A stretch of 64,000 nt of DNA, from contig CP085830.1 in NCBI GenBank assembly GCA_020809705.1, forward strand, positions 4,898,001 to 4,962,000. Reading direction: 5' to 3'. The first letter of the stretch is position 1, and each line of letters opens with the position of its first letter. Positions 8,492 through 20,361 of the stretch are shown here, in pieces. This stretch comes from Calonectria ilicicola. Taxonomy: Eukaryota; Ascomycota; Sordariomycetes; Hypocreales; Nectriaceae. The notes beneath the pieces are model-generated. The model did no database searches. It was not told where the DNA came from and saw only the letters and a program-made list of their open reading frames with translations. Position numbers and translations under genes: made by a program.

Positions 8492-10747
8492 TCTATAGAC
8501 TTCGAAGTAGTTACGGCCCAAGCCTCACGAATACATTGCAGAGAATGAGCATACGCATTGCCCCAATAACAGTATGTTTCACGTGGAATGCCGCCCCTAG
8601 GTGATGAACTCATTGAGTTGCTGTACTAGTATCCAAGCGGTGATATCACGGTTGACCTGCCGCCGGGGTAGAGAATCTCGAGCAGCGGGCGATAAAGCCC
8701 GACTAATCCTTACGACACTTGGCTTAGTCAACTCCGGTATGAAATGCCACCAAAATGAGTGGATTCATTGGCAAGGCCTACCTCGTGCGACTGTGTGAAA
8801 TTTTGAAGACGCTGCTCCTTGGAGGCACCGTCAACGGGAATTGGAGAAAGAGGGACAGTATGACCCTCCCTACCCATCATTCCCTCCCTACACAATTCTG
8901 GCAGGTCAAAGCAACCCCTGTACATTGGGGCTTTCGGGATTGTTCGGTCGTTGCTTTGGACCCCGCAATGTCGTCGCTTGGCTCCGGACTTTCGGAGCGC
9001 GGGAAGCGAACCCGAGCCCGCCGAGCCGATGCTGACATCCCACCAATAGCTGCAGATTGCAACCAAGATACACACAGACCGCCCTGCATATCTTTGTGCC
9101 CCAGAAGCCCAGAAACCGAGTGACGCTTCACCCCAAGCCTCGGATATGAATGGCGCCATAATAGGATGCAGCCATGTAGAGTCTGATGTAGCCCAAAAGA
9201 CCACTCTACCCTCCTCTAGTCTGAGGTGCCACAAGTAGTGGGAGGGGGAGGGGGCGAGTTGCGCAGATTGGGGTTTCGGTGAAAAGCCCGGCTCCCCTGC
9301 CGTTACCTAGGACTGACGGCACTTTTTAAGTTCAAGGTAAACTGAGGCGACTTATTCTAAAATAGAGAATAACCCACTCGTGAGTCAGTGAGAAAGAGTT
9401 AACCTTACCCACACTACATTCCTAGCTCATGAGGCTAATGTTCATCGCCCTCGCGGGTCTACGTTTTTGAGATACTAGGGAGGATAAGGCTCTGACTAAT
9501 GGCGGTGGCCTTCTTCTTAAGCGCATCGAAGCGAATCAGATAGACCTCTGTAGGTGCTGGTTTAAGGCGGTACCAATGTACTAGCACAGGTACTTCTTCT
9601 CATTAATAAAAAGCCTAATGCCAATGATACAAACGTATTTCGGGATAGGCCACAAGTTTATAGGGTTTCCAACCAGGACAACACCTCAACTTAAGATTTC
9701 CATGCATTCGAAGAAGTCCTCGGTTCTTGTACGTGCACGTATTGTGTTTCGCTACGGATTGAGTCTGTACGACATTGTTCTTGCTCCGGCTGTTGGAAGA
9801 GCACTGCAATGGAATAATCAAACTGTGCATCCACATATGCAACGGATATGCAATGCTTTTAACAACCGTCTTGCTTTCATCTATGTACTAGAGACATCAA
9901 GTAGATAGCGACTCATAATGTTCACAAATTTCAAGACGGTGCTTCCAAACCTTCCGAACCTTTTGAATAGTCCAAGCTGTGAGACTAGAACGTGGTTGGA
10001 ACACGTTTTATGCATTTGGTACATGCCAGTCATAGATTCCAGCCAATCTGGCCCTCGAATAGATCCTTATCGGTCCAACAAGCATTGACACATCCTCGGA
10101 GGCTCTCGTATTTCGACAATCATCAGCAGCATAGACTGGCGAAGTAATATTCGTCCTCAATCTTTCCATGTCAAGGCTTTTGAGGGCGAGATTTAGCCCT
10201 CTCCGCCGACCTTTGAATGAACATCTGGGGTAACTACGCCCCTTCAATGAGGAAGTACTCGACTGTTATGATCTAGTGACGCATAATCTGAGGCCAGGGG
10301 ACTTGCGTCCGCTCTCCCGCCCCTAGTCAGTAACAAGACACGAGCCTCTACGAACTTGAGTGCCTTGAGCACCAAACCCAAACGCCGAGTGGTTCGAGTT
10401 CCCCAGCAGCGTTTTCCCTTCCTAATGCAATAAGCTTTGGTTCAATAAAGGGACAGTCCTGACGACTTCCACTGCCATGAACGGTGAGGAACAAGACACA
10501 TGATAAGAAAGTGCTCGTGAGTAAAATTTATACGTGGGCGAGTGCCGGGTCTAGGATTGGTTCTTCAACCGAAGATAGATACTCTCCACATTCAGTTGGA
10601 AGAGCGGTCCGTGGCCCTCAGCTGCTCCGTAGATTAAGCAGTCTGTCTTGCAGCCCATTCATACACAAATTAACCACGTCTATTAAAACTGTGTACACCG
10701 GAAAGGGCTGTGAAGAATTTCGGCCAGAGGTGCTGATGCGATGCTCT
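8492..10747. other. 2.25-kb intergenic region
   Basis: This span has balanced base composition but no convincing gene. It contains the protein-like frame at 8601-9035 and a G-rich tract at 9239-9256 (runs GGG, GGGGG, GGGGG separated by A, containing AGGGG stress-element-like pentamers). The rest (about 9260-10700) has only short frames on both strands with no recognisable motif. It includes the 3' flanks of the convergent genes at 7343-8491 and 10748-13433. Confidence 0.55.
8601..9035 (+). pseudogene. Possible gene remnant with one in-frame stop
   Basis: One plus frame runs from an ATG at 8601 to a stop ending at 9035, broken only by a TGA at 8796-8798. After the stop it reads NFEDAAPWRHRQRELEKEG followed by QYDPPYPSF, which looks like real protein (charged helix, then Pro/Tyr-rich tail). 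I do not recognise the family. It may be the C-terminal scrap of a lost gene; a competing minus-strand frame at 8728-9234 looks less protein-like. Confidence 0.25.
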
Positions 10748-13433
10748 TCACAAGAGAGAGTTGGATCGTAAATCGGTAAGGTAAGCGTCGAATTCCGAGT
10801 TGGGAATATCAGGGAGGCCCAACATATCAATTTGCATCTCGCTAAACGGCAGCTCGTTATGTATTCCCAATGTGCCCCAAAGCGGATAACCATTCATTGC
10901 CATCGGGAGGGGTAGCAGACGAGGATGAATTTCGTCCTGGAAGTCACTCGATGCGGTCGTGTTGCTACTTGTGGGGAACATTCTAGAGTTGACCATCTGT
11001 AGCGATGCCGATGTATGATTTAAACCCCGAGATCGATTCATGCCGTGTGGCACAGGCTCTGAGTTGCCGCCAGAAGCAGCTATAGCTGCGGAAGTGCTAC
11101 CATGACCTATCGGGCCAGGGGGGCTGGAATCGTTTCGTAGATTTTGCGGATTTGTTGCCGACGCATTAGCCAGGGCAGTTTTAAGCGGAGCCCCTAGACC
11201 CATCTCAGCATCATCTGGCTTCCCAACGATGGAGTGTGATATAGGTCGTGTGTTTTGTGCAGAGCGCATTCCGTTCGAAGCCGCGAACAGGCCAGTAGGT
11301 CTCTCGTCGTCAGTTTCAATAGCTGGCACGTTCTGTTGGTCTCTAGTTGCCACTCGTCGTTGACGAGCACCTTCCTTCCTCGCACTCCGAGCTTTGTCTA
11401 CCATTCGGAGCATCAGCTGCCACTGGTTCTGAGCACGGATATGATCGGGTGGTGTATCCCAGCGAAGCACCAAGGTTTGCTCCACCGCTTTCCACGCCCG
11501 ATCTACGTCGTGGCCAAAAGGTCGCAGACTGAGCTGCTGCAACACAAATGCAAGAGAGTGCCATTGCACGTGGGAGTTAAAGAACCATTTCCAGGCCCAA
11601 GTTCTTCCATCCGTGCGTAGCTGATATGAGTAGTCCACACTGTCGACGCACCTAGAAAAGAGTAGGTCGAGCTGAGCTTCGTTCAACGTCTGTTCGGCTT
11701 CTAGGGGGCTATAAATACAGAGCCGAATTTTGGAAAAAATGATGCGAATGAACTGAAAGGTTACCCATTGGATCGGGACAGAGCTGCGACAATGCCGAAG
11801 GTAGTTGTATTCGAAGTGCTTCTCGCGCTCTCGGATCCAATCTTCTTTCTCCTCTGCTGTTAGTAGGAAGAATTGCTTCCCAAAAGTAGCCACTCGAATT
11901 CTTGGGTTAAACATGGTGCGCCACATCTGAACAACTTCAGCGCGGGCGAGGGTGAAAGTTGACTCTGTGAACCCCACAATGTCCGCAGGCTCCTCGGTCA
12001 TATCTGGCTCGAGGTCTGCATCGTTGACATTTCGAGGATAAATCGCATCGAATCTTGTTTCAAGACTGATTTGTCAGCACCTGATATTTGCGCGTAGGCT
12101 AGGTACTCACATGGTGGGGTCGCAGGCGATATCCTCCGACGATGGGCCATCGAGGGCGAGAAGATTCCACCAGATCCGCCTGCGGAGCTCCGTTTCAAAC
12201 GGCGAGAGCTTCAAGTACGTCCCATCTCGGTGGACAGCACTCAGTCGACACAGCCGTTCTGCCAGGCTAGACAACAGCCATGCAGCTCGGGCATCATGGC
12301 GTCGCAGAGCAGTCAGGAAGATCACTAGCGCCTGCAGTAGCTGAAGGTCCGTCGAGTCCGTCAACCGCGCACTCATAAAACTGGTGTCAAAACCCTGCCT
12401 AAACCTCGCAAGCAGTGTTTGTCTGTCCTCTTGAAGTTCATTAATACAAACCTCATCGTTGATGCTAGTCACTGCCGTAAAACACATTGAAAATAACAAT
12501 GCTGAAAAGTTTTTGGTCGGACGCTCGGTATTGTTCATCGGAGCTATCATGAGCCGCTCGACACTCGGGATGTCCAAGACCTTGATTACCGGGTCGCATC
12601 GCTGCTTGAAGATGTACCACAATTTCCCCAAGACTAATGAGGCTGGGTATGGCAAGGTCTCGCTGGGACTCGCTGGCTGGAATAGAAAACCGGTGGCGCC
12701 AGATGCTACGCTTGCATCGGTGAAAGGACTCGCTGCATCTGCTTCCGGCCGCCAGTCCTCTGTGTCCTCTCCACGACGTTCATTCAACTGTAACCATGGT
12801 CAACCCGAGAACCCGCTTGACATGATGGAGGAATACCTCGTGTACGACAGCCCAGAAAGAGTTGTTGATGTAGTGGTACTGTCCGTCTTCTCTCACCCAC
12901 TTCCCATCACTGTAACTGGGTGTTCTCCCAGTGGATGGATAATTGATGCCGTCCGGAGACATTTGAGTTTGAGCGCTTAGTTGAGGGCCCTCTGCAGGCT
13001 CTGCATTTTCCGGTATGGGCGCTGATGTCACTTTCGTAGCTGCATCGTGTTCTTCTAGGCCATTTGATGGATGTAACTGCGGATCATGGTGCAGTATCTG
13101 GCGAGTATCAGCCTTGTTGAGCTGTTTACCCATCATTTTGACAATATTCTCCAGCATGTTGACTCTCTCGGCCCACTCCTGATTATTAGAAGGCTGCTGT
13201 CGTGAGATCCGCTTCGGGGAAGGATAGGAACATGGTATTTTGGCCTTGAGGCAATTGCTGCACGGCAGCTTCTTGTCGCATCGGACCTTCCTCCGGCGAC
13301 AGGTGACACAAGACCTATACCCGGGCACTACTGAGGACTGCGTCCCGGATTGTGGACGCGGTGGGGGATCGATCCCCTCGCCATTCGGGGACAGACCTAT
13401 ACAGTCTTGGATGTCGGACTCATCATCCGCCAT
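10748..13433 (-). CDS. Zn2Cys6 fungal transcription factor, three exons, 863 aa
   Basis: This is a nuclear, pathway-type regulator. Exon 1 is 13433-12837 (199 codons), exon 2 is 12787-12111 and exon 3 is 12065-10748. The first intron (12788-12836, 49 nt, GTATTC...TTGACC...CAG) is phase 0; the second (12066-12110, 45 nt, GTGAGT...GCTGAC...CAG) splits an Ile codon. The joined frame is open throughout. The Zn2Cys6 cluster has Cys at 42, 45, 52, 58, 61 and 68 (spacing 2-6-5-2-6), followed by a basic linker and a short coiled-coil-like stretch at about 87-108. The fungal middle-homology domain starts near 250 (LWYIF...DPVIKVLDIPSV) and contains RRRIWWNLLALD near 400 and, after the second junction, NVNDADLEPDM. 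The C-terminus is rich in Ser, Asn and Pro, as in activation regions. Normal length, no damage. It may control the two oxidoreductases nearby or itself, but no binding site is proven. Confidence 0.93.
12066..12110 (-). other. Intron 2 of the Zn2Cys6 gene
   Basis: The donor is GTGAGT, the branch-like GCTGAC lies close to the acceptor and the intron ends ATCAG. It is 45 nt. Removing it restores the middle-homology reading ACDPTI-LETRFDAIYPRN, which fits the family, whereas reading through gives an immediate stop. Confidence 0.9.
12788..12836 (-). other. Intron 1 of the Zn2Cys6 gene
   Basis: The donor is GTATTC, the branch-like sequence is TTGACC and the acceptor is ACAG; length 49 nt, phase 0. 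Without removal, frame 1 ends at a TGA within 18 codons. It is the only GT-AG pair here of plausible length that joins the frames. Confidence 0.85.
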
Positions 13434-13991
13434 GTTGAAGTTGGGCCACGGTCAAGAGGAAGAGGCCGCCGACTTTTTTCGCGATGGGGCAGTATGCCTA
13501 GGCCGAGCTCTGCGCACGCCCCGATTCGACTGGTTCTATCCCAGGCCTTTACCGAGCACAGCTCAGAGGATGTTGGAGACTTTTGTATCGAAGCCGTGGT
13601 AAATTCACTGGAAGAATCTTGGCATATGAGGAGTACCAAAAGTCAATAGAAAAAATAGGAGAGGGAAGAGGAAATAATTCGGCTATCGTGGGGGGCGTAT
13701 AGACATGGATTATAAGGAAAATCGTGTTTTAGTGCGGGGGTGCAGGGAAAGCCCTGTAGTGCGGATGGAAAACCGGAGTCCGGCAATATGGGGCTAAGGG
13801 TGTGATCTCTTATTAGCTGTGTAACACGCTTTTACTACTAGAGCTACTAGTAAGGCTAGAGTTACTTAGTAAGTCCTTTAAATATATCCTATAATAGCCC
13901 TAGTTAAAGGTTAGCTTTTTTCTAGTAATTATAATAAGTAGTGTATAGTTTGTTGGAAGGGAGCTATGCCTAGAGGTATTAGTGACAGTAG

Positions 13992-14032
13992 CTAGCTAGG
14001 CTGGCTAGGCCGGCTAGGCCTAGCCTAGCTAG
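13992..14032. repeat. CTAGG-rich inverted repeat
   Basis: CTAGCTAGGCT (13992-14002) pairs perfectly with AGCCTAGCTAG (14022-14032) around a 19-nt loop that itself holds GGCTAGG repeats. Composition resembles the minisatellite at 2741-2820 on the other side of the island. Confidence 0.8.
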
Positions 14033-14231
14033 AGCTAGAAACAGCAAAAACACTTAACTAAGAGGAAAAAACAAGCAGTCAAATAATTCAAAGGTGGGTT
14101 GGTTGATGGATGAAAATCCCCTATAGCTAGGCTGTGCTGCTAGCCCCTTTTTATCCTTCCTTCCTAGCTAGACCAGCCACACGCGGCATAACATCACCTG
14201 AGTAGTCACCTGACTAGCTATAAGGTGGTTA

Positions 14232-14267
14232 GACTGACCTACGGGTTAGACTGACCGTAGGTTAGTC
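14232..14267. repeat. 13-bp stem-loop followed by TTAG(TCAG) repeats
   Basis: GACTGACCTACGG (14232-14244) pairs with CCGTAGGTTAGTC (14255-14267) with one mismatch around a 10-nt loop. The following 90 bases are made of GTTAGTCA, GTTA and the reverse-sense TAACAG/ACTAAC units, giving further inverted pairing. Confidence 0.8.
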
Positions 14268-14569
14268 AGTTAGTCAGTTAGTTAGTTAGACTAACAGCTG
14301 TTTTAACTAATAGACTAACAGTTATTTTAACTAACAGCTAGTTAGACTAATAGTTAGAAGGCTAGTTTTTAGTTATATAACCTTCACTTTTAATAAAATA
14401 GCTTTATTATATAAGGTATAGTTAAATATACTAGTATAATTTTATTATTAACCTTTATAAGATTATATATAAAAACTATTTTAAATTATTATTTATTATA
14501 TTTATACTTAATATATTAATATTAATAGTACTTAATAAAAAATTTAATATAAAAGTGTAAGAATAATTA

Positions 14570-14784
14570 TATAATGAACTAGATTCACAACTAGGGTAAA
14601 GCATAAATAGGACTACAATAGACCTTTATTCTTATTACTAAGACTTTAATTTAACAAATTATAGAACCATTTGCCTGCACTTACTATATAATACTATTAT
14701 AGGTATCCTTGCTTTATAGTATCTTATGCTAGTATATATTTAGTATATATGCTTAATTGGTTCTCTTGGTTCTATATTTTTATA
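14570..14784 (-). repeat. 3' LTR of Gypsy element A
   Basis: Aligns over its full 215 bp with 20147-20361; differences are nearly all transitions. It is the more AT-rich of the pair at its right end. Confidence 0.88.
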
Positions 14785-17700
14785 ATTATTTTTTTCTTTT
14801 AGAAACTTGTTTTTAAGTTTTAAGAGGATTTAATAAAAGTGGTATTACCTTTGTATTTTATTATTTTATTTTTTATATATTCTTTTAATTTATTTATAAT
14901 ATTTATATATTAAAATTATTATATTTTTAAAATAAGTTTTAAATTCTTATATATTATACTTTATAAATTATTTAATTTATTTAATTTAATATAATATCTT
15001 ATTATTATTACTTTTATATATAATAATCTTCTTAATCTTTTACTTATTCTCTTCCTTAGCTAGCTTTAATAAATAAATAATAATATTACTTTTAATACCT
15101 TCCTAAGGTTTAAGTAAGAAGATTAAGAAAATATTATATATCTATTAGTATTATTTAGGTAAATATATCCTATAAGCCTATTATTTTATTCTTTTAATAA
15201 TAATAATCTTAATAAACTTAGATATAAGCTTTTTATATTTAAATCTAAAGTTTTTTATAAATAAATTAATAATCTATTCTTTTTTATACTTTATAATAAT
15301 ATATTTTTTATTATAATATTTAATTTATATTTTTATAACTTTTTATTAATATTATTAAACTTAAGTATATATATAGTTTAAGACTTTAATATATTTTTAT
15401 ATACTTTATATATAAGTCTTTAAGTACTCTAAAGTATACTTAACTATTCTAAAATAATAATTATATAATACTTATATTGGTAATACTCTAATAATACTAT
15501 ATTAACTATTATTATAAATAAACTTACTCTTAGGGAGTTATATTATCTATTTTTTTAAGGTTTTTTTATAAATAATCTTAAGTATCTCTCTAAGGTCTAG
15601 TATATTTACTTAATTTACCTATTAATCTAAAGATAATAGATAATAAATAATTACTTGGTTATTACTTATTCTTTTATTAATTCTTCTTAGAACTAGTTTA
15701 TAAATAATTTATTTTAATTATTTATAATACTTTTTAATATTTTATATTAATATTTTATATATTTATATAATATTTATATTATTTAAGTAATAATAAATAT
15801 TTTCTTTATAAGTATAAATATAATAAATTTTATTATATAATAAATAATTATAAAAATAATATTATATTCTTTTTTATTATTATAAATACTTTAAGATAAC
15901 TTTATAATAAAATCTATATTAATTTTTTAAAAAAGGTGCATTAGTAGTAGTAAAGACTATAACTTCCTATATAGTCTATAATATAAGGTTCATATACCCT
16001 AATATACCTAATATCTTAAGATATAATTATATATATTCTTTATAATTCCTTTCTAATAGAATTTTCTTTTAATAAATTTAATTATTTTAATAACTTCTAT
16101 ATACTCTACTTTTAAATTATTATAATATTTACAAAATATCTCCATTCTTAATATATATTACACTAAAATAACTAGCCTTCCCTTATAAAAGAGTATACTA
16201 TTTCTATTTAAGTAGTATACCTTTATATCTCTAGTACCTTATTTAATCTTTTATACTTATTATTAATAGAAAGGATCTTTAGCTTATAATCCTTAGATTA
16301 ATTCTTTTAATTATATAAATAATTAAGTAAAAAATATTATTTTACTCTTTATAAACTCTTTTATAATAAAATATAAAATAAATTATTCTAGATTAACTAC
16401 TCTAGCTTCTAATAGATCCTTATAATTAGAGTATATAACCTCTTTTTATTAAATATTCTTCTTTATAGTAATATTATTAGCCTTTTATTATTATATAATT
16501 AAAAAGACTATAGCTATATTTTATTAATTTAGTAATCTAATAGCCTACTCCTAATCTAAAGGTAGGGAACTTTTACTTACTACCTAATATATAAGTATAT
16601 TATTTTTAAAGCTAATATAAATAGTTTATATATAAATATTAATAATCTTAATTTTATCCTTTATATTAATAATTATATATTATATATTTAATAATAATTC
16701 CTTTATTAATTAAAGCTTTTTTATAAATATAAAAAGTATATCTTTATATATAATTTCCTCTTCTATATAATCTAATTATCTTAATAGACTATCTACTAAA
16801 TTAAGTTTCCCTAGCCTATATTTAAAATTAAAATTAAATAAGAATAGCCTATAAACCTATCTTATAAATCTTCCTCTAAAATCCTTTACTAAAACCTTAA
16901 TAATACCTTTAAAGGTAAAGTAATCTATTAATACTATAAACTTCTTTAATAGCCTTAATAGATAGTAACTTTAGTGCTTTAAGCTTTTAATAATTATAAG
17001 TAGCTTTTACTATTTAATTCCTTAATATTATTTAATATTAAAGAGCTTCCTTAATTAGTAGATTATTAGGTGCTATTGATCTTCTACAAGCTATAATAAG
17101 ATCCCTAAGATAGCCTTGGTAGATATATCTATCTTAATATAGGCTTTTAAGGTTGGATCCTAATACTATAAGATAGTTATTAAATAGAAGACTATCTTTA
17201 ATTTCTAGAATATATCTTCTTTAATCTTAATTTAAATAAGGTTTTTAGTTTTATAATTATTCTTACTTTTTTTAAGTAGCTTTATTAAAGATTCTATTAT
17301 TTTAAAATATTTAAAAATAAATTTTTAATAAAAATTATAGAAATTAAGAAATATTTATATATTCTTATATAATATTAATTTTTTTTATTTAATAATAAAT
17401 TAAACTTATATAGAATTTATTTTAATATCTTTTTAAGTAATTATATACCCTAAGAATTCTATCTTTTATTAATAAAAAATATATTTAAAAAGTTTAATAT
17501 ATAATTAAAAGTTATATAACCATTTAAGGACCTCCTTAATATCCTTAATATACTATTCTTTTATCTTAAAATAAATAATAATATTATCTAGATATATAAT
17601 ATAATAAGTATTTAAGAGTTTTATAAATATATAGTAAATATATACTTAAAAAGTAATTAAAATATTAATTAATTTAAATAATATAATTATATACTTAAAA

Positions 17701-20146
17701 TAATTATATTAAGTTCTAAAAGTAATTTTCTATCTATTACTCTTTTTAATTTTAATATAATAATATATATTATAAATATCAATCTTAATAATCTATCTTA
17801 CTCCTACTAATCTATCTAAAAGATTATTAATAAATAAAGTAGATATTAATTCTTAATAATAATTATATTAAAACCTTTATAATCTATATATAAATATATA
17901 ATACTATCTTTCTTTAATATAAATAATATTAATATATTAATAGTATTAATTAATAATTATATTCTATTATTAATAATATTATTTACTATATATATTTATA
18001 ATATATAATATTATTTAGCATTTAATAGATATAATAAACTATATAGAGGCTCTTTGTTTTCTATAGTGTTAATAGAATGCTCTATACTTTTAAGAAATAA
18101 TAACTTTATTACCTCTATTTTATTAAATATATACCACTTTAGTTATAATTCTAAAAGTAGTATACTAATACTATTATTAATAGCTTTATTTTTTAAAGCC
18201 TTAATTAGCTCTTTCTTTAATAATTATATACTAATAGTATAAAATATATAAGCCTTTTTATTATTTTTTATTAATTCTTTTATAATATTCTTAGATTTTA
18301 TAAAAAAAAATAGGTTTATATATTTAATAATAATTATATATATTAATTATAATATTTTCTTTACTTATAGAATTATTTAAAAGAAGTAGATTATTAATAT
18401 TTTTTAAATATTATACTTTAATAAATACTTTTTAAATTTTTTAAAATATTTCCTAATAATTAATTAAAAATAAAGTTAACTAATATACCTTATATAAGAT
18501 TAATATAATTCTATTATAACTTTCTAATATAAGTATAGCTATATCTAAGGCTAATTTTAAATCCAATCTTTACATTAATCATTAGCTAATAAGGTCTATT
18601 TATACACAGATATCTATATCTATCTAGACTTCTTTTTCCTTATAAGTATTAAGTATTAATACTCTTTTTTAAATAATCTATTCTAAAGATAAAAGTTTCT
18701 TATATATAGTAGCTTTATATATTAAGCTTATATTTACTTATTTTTTAATAAATCTATTTTAGTAAAATTACTATTAATAATTTAAATTTTAATAGCTTTA
18801 AAGGGTATATTATTCTTCTATTATAATAAATAATAGGGAAAAATATAATCTTTCTTATTATAAGTATAATAAATTAGAAGTTAAATATAATTAAAATTAA
18901 TAATCTTCTTTATATTATTAAAAGTAATAAAAGAAATAGATTTAATATTATCTTTTAAAAAGATTAATTTAAGTATACTTTCTTAACTTCTATCTTTACC
19001 TTAGCCTCTACCTTAGCCTTTATAATTATTAGAATATTACTTTTAAAAGCCTTTTTATTAATTAAGAAGTGGTTTTTTAATATTATTATTCTCTTATATT
19101 CCTTAATTATTTTAATAAAAATAAGTCTAAAGCTATTTAACTTTATTAATTATTTTATAAAGCTTTTTAAATTTTACTTTTTATTTTAATATTTTTACTT
19201 TTAGCTTAAACTATAACTTAAAATAATATTAATAAGCTAAGATAGTATTATCCTTTAAGCCTTTAATACCTAATATAATATATAAGGCCATCTATATAAC
19301 AAAATACTATCATAGTATATAATCCTTCTTCTACTTTAAAAATAATAATTTATTATAGAGCTAGCACTTATATAGATCTGGGTTAATATGTATTTTATAT
19401 ATAAAAATAAGAAAGTCTTTTTATAAAGAGTTTTAATTAATAAGCCCCCTAATATAATTATATTATTATATCTATAAAGGGTATAAGAACTTAGTTATAG
19501 CCTACTTTATACATTATATAATAGAACTACCTAGCTGTAAGCTATTACTAACTTTAATAGTATAGATCTAGTTATTAACTTAAATATCTAATATATCTTT
19601 ATTAAATCTTTTATAATTATATAATAAAGATTTCTTATAATCCTTCCTTAGATCTATACTAAATTATATAGCTAATTAGTATAATATATTTATTTAGAAT
19701 TACTATTACTAAGCCTAAAATTATTATTATTATATTTAGAATTATTTTTATTATTAAACTATTATAATTATAAAATCTTTTATAAATATTATAATTTTTT
19801 TATATTATATAAAATTTATATTATAAATAATAATAATATTTACTCTTTAATATTCTTTAAATCTTAAAATTCTTACTTCTCTAACTTTATAATTAAAATA
19901 CTCTTAAAAATTAAAATAAAAAATATATTTAAATTCTCTAAAACTTTACCCCTTTAAATAAGCTCTTCTTAAAGTTCCTATTTACACTCTTAACTATATA
20001 TAACTTATATTTATAACTCTTATTTATTATAATAAATCCTTATTAACTTAGAAAATAATAATATAATACCAACCCTTCCTAAGCTTCTAATAGCTCTATC
20101 TATTATATAATATATCAATCTCCTAAAGAAAGAGAAATTAAAGAAT

Positions 20147-20361
20147 TATAATAAACTAGATTTACAACTAAAGTAAAGCATAAATAAAACCATAATAAAC
20201 CTCTATTCTTATTACTAAGACTTTAACTTAATAAATTATAGAACTATTTGCCTACACTTACTATATAATACTATTATAAATATCCTTACCTTATAGCGTC
20301 TTGCGCTAGTATATATTTAGTATGTGTGCTTGATTGGTCCTCTTGGTCCCACATCTTTACA
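20147..20361 (-). repeat. 5' LTR of Gypsy element A
   Basis: Full-length match to 14570-14784. The right end (about 20290-20361) has kept G and C, including GATTGGTCCTCTTGGTCCCA. On the minus strand it starts TGTAAAGATG. Confidence 0.88.

Larger units (their letters stand above)
13434..14569. other. Promoter region of the regulator gene and transition to repeats
   Basis: Bases 13434-13830 have gene-like composition and form the 5' flank of the minus-strand regulator; no further gene is supported. From about 13,830 the sequence becomes CTAG-rich and then AT-rich. It carries the hairpins at 13992-14032 and 14232-14267 and a GTTAGTCA/GTTA-rich stretch to about 14360. Confidence 0.6.
14570..20361 (-). 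mobile_element. RIP-degraded Gypsy LTR retrotransposon A (5.8 kb)
   Basis: The element has two 215-bp LTRs (14570-14784 and 20147-20361) and a perfect 5-bp TSD, AATTA (14565-14569 and 20362-20366). The minus strand carries Gypsy reverse transcriptase: YLDN at 17583-17594 followed by IIIYFK.KE.YIK.IKEVLKWLYN, matching the usual YLDDIIIYS...EEH..H...V. The second active-site Asp has become Asn, and Gln codons are stops. The 5' LTR is the right-hand one, starting TGTAAAGATGTGGG on the minus strand. Gag lies to the right, and RNase H and integrase to the left of reverse transcriptase. No frame is intact. Confidence 0.88.

Noticed and set aside
8728..9234. Minus-strand 168-aa open frame
   Set aside because: Trp/Ser/Arg-rich composition without any domain; it overlaps a more protein-like plus frame and looks like chance openness in GC-balanced DNA.
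9239..9256. G-quadruplex
   Set aside because: Only three G runs lie close together; the fourth is about 15 bases away, so it does not meet the usual pattern.
10008..10247. Minus-strand 79-aa open frame in the intergenic gap
   Set aside because: No domain, no plausible promoter or splice partner, and a competing short frame elsewhere; treated as chance.
12107..12787. Separate gene beginning at 12787
   Set aside because: It would start at TTG and has no promoter; intron removal joins it in frame to the Zn2Cys6 exon, so it is exon 2 of that gene.
18054..18242. Ile/Leu/Asn-rich plus-strand frame
   Set aside because: It lies antisense in RIP-degraded Gypsy element A; composition reflects A+T content only.
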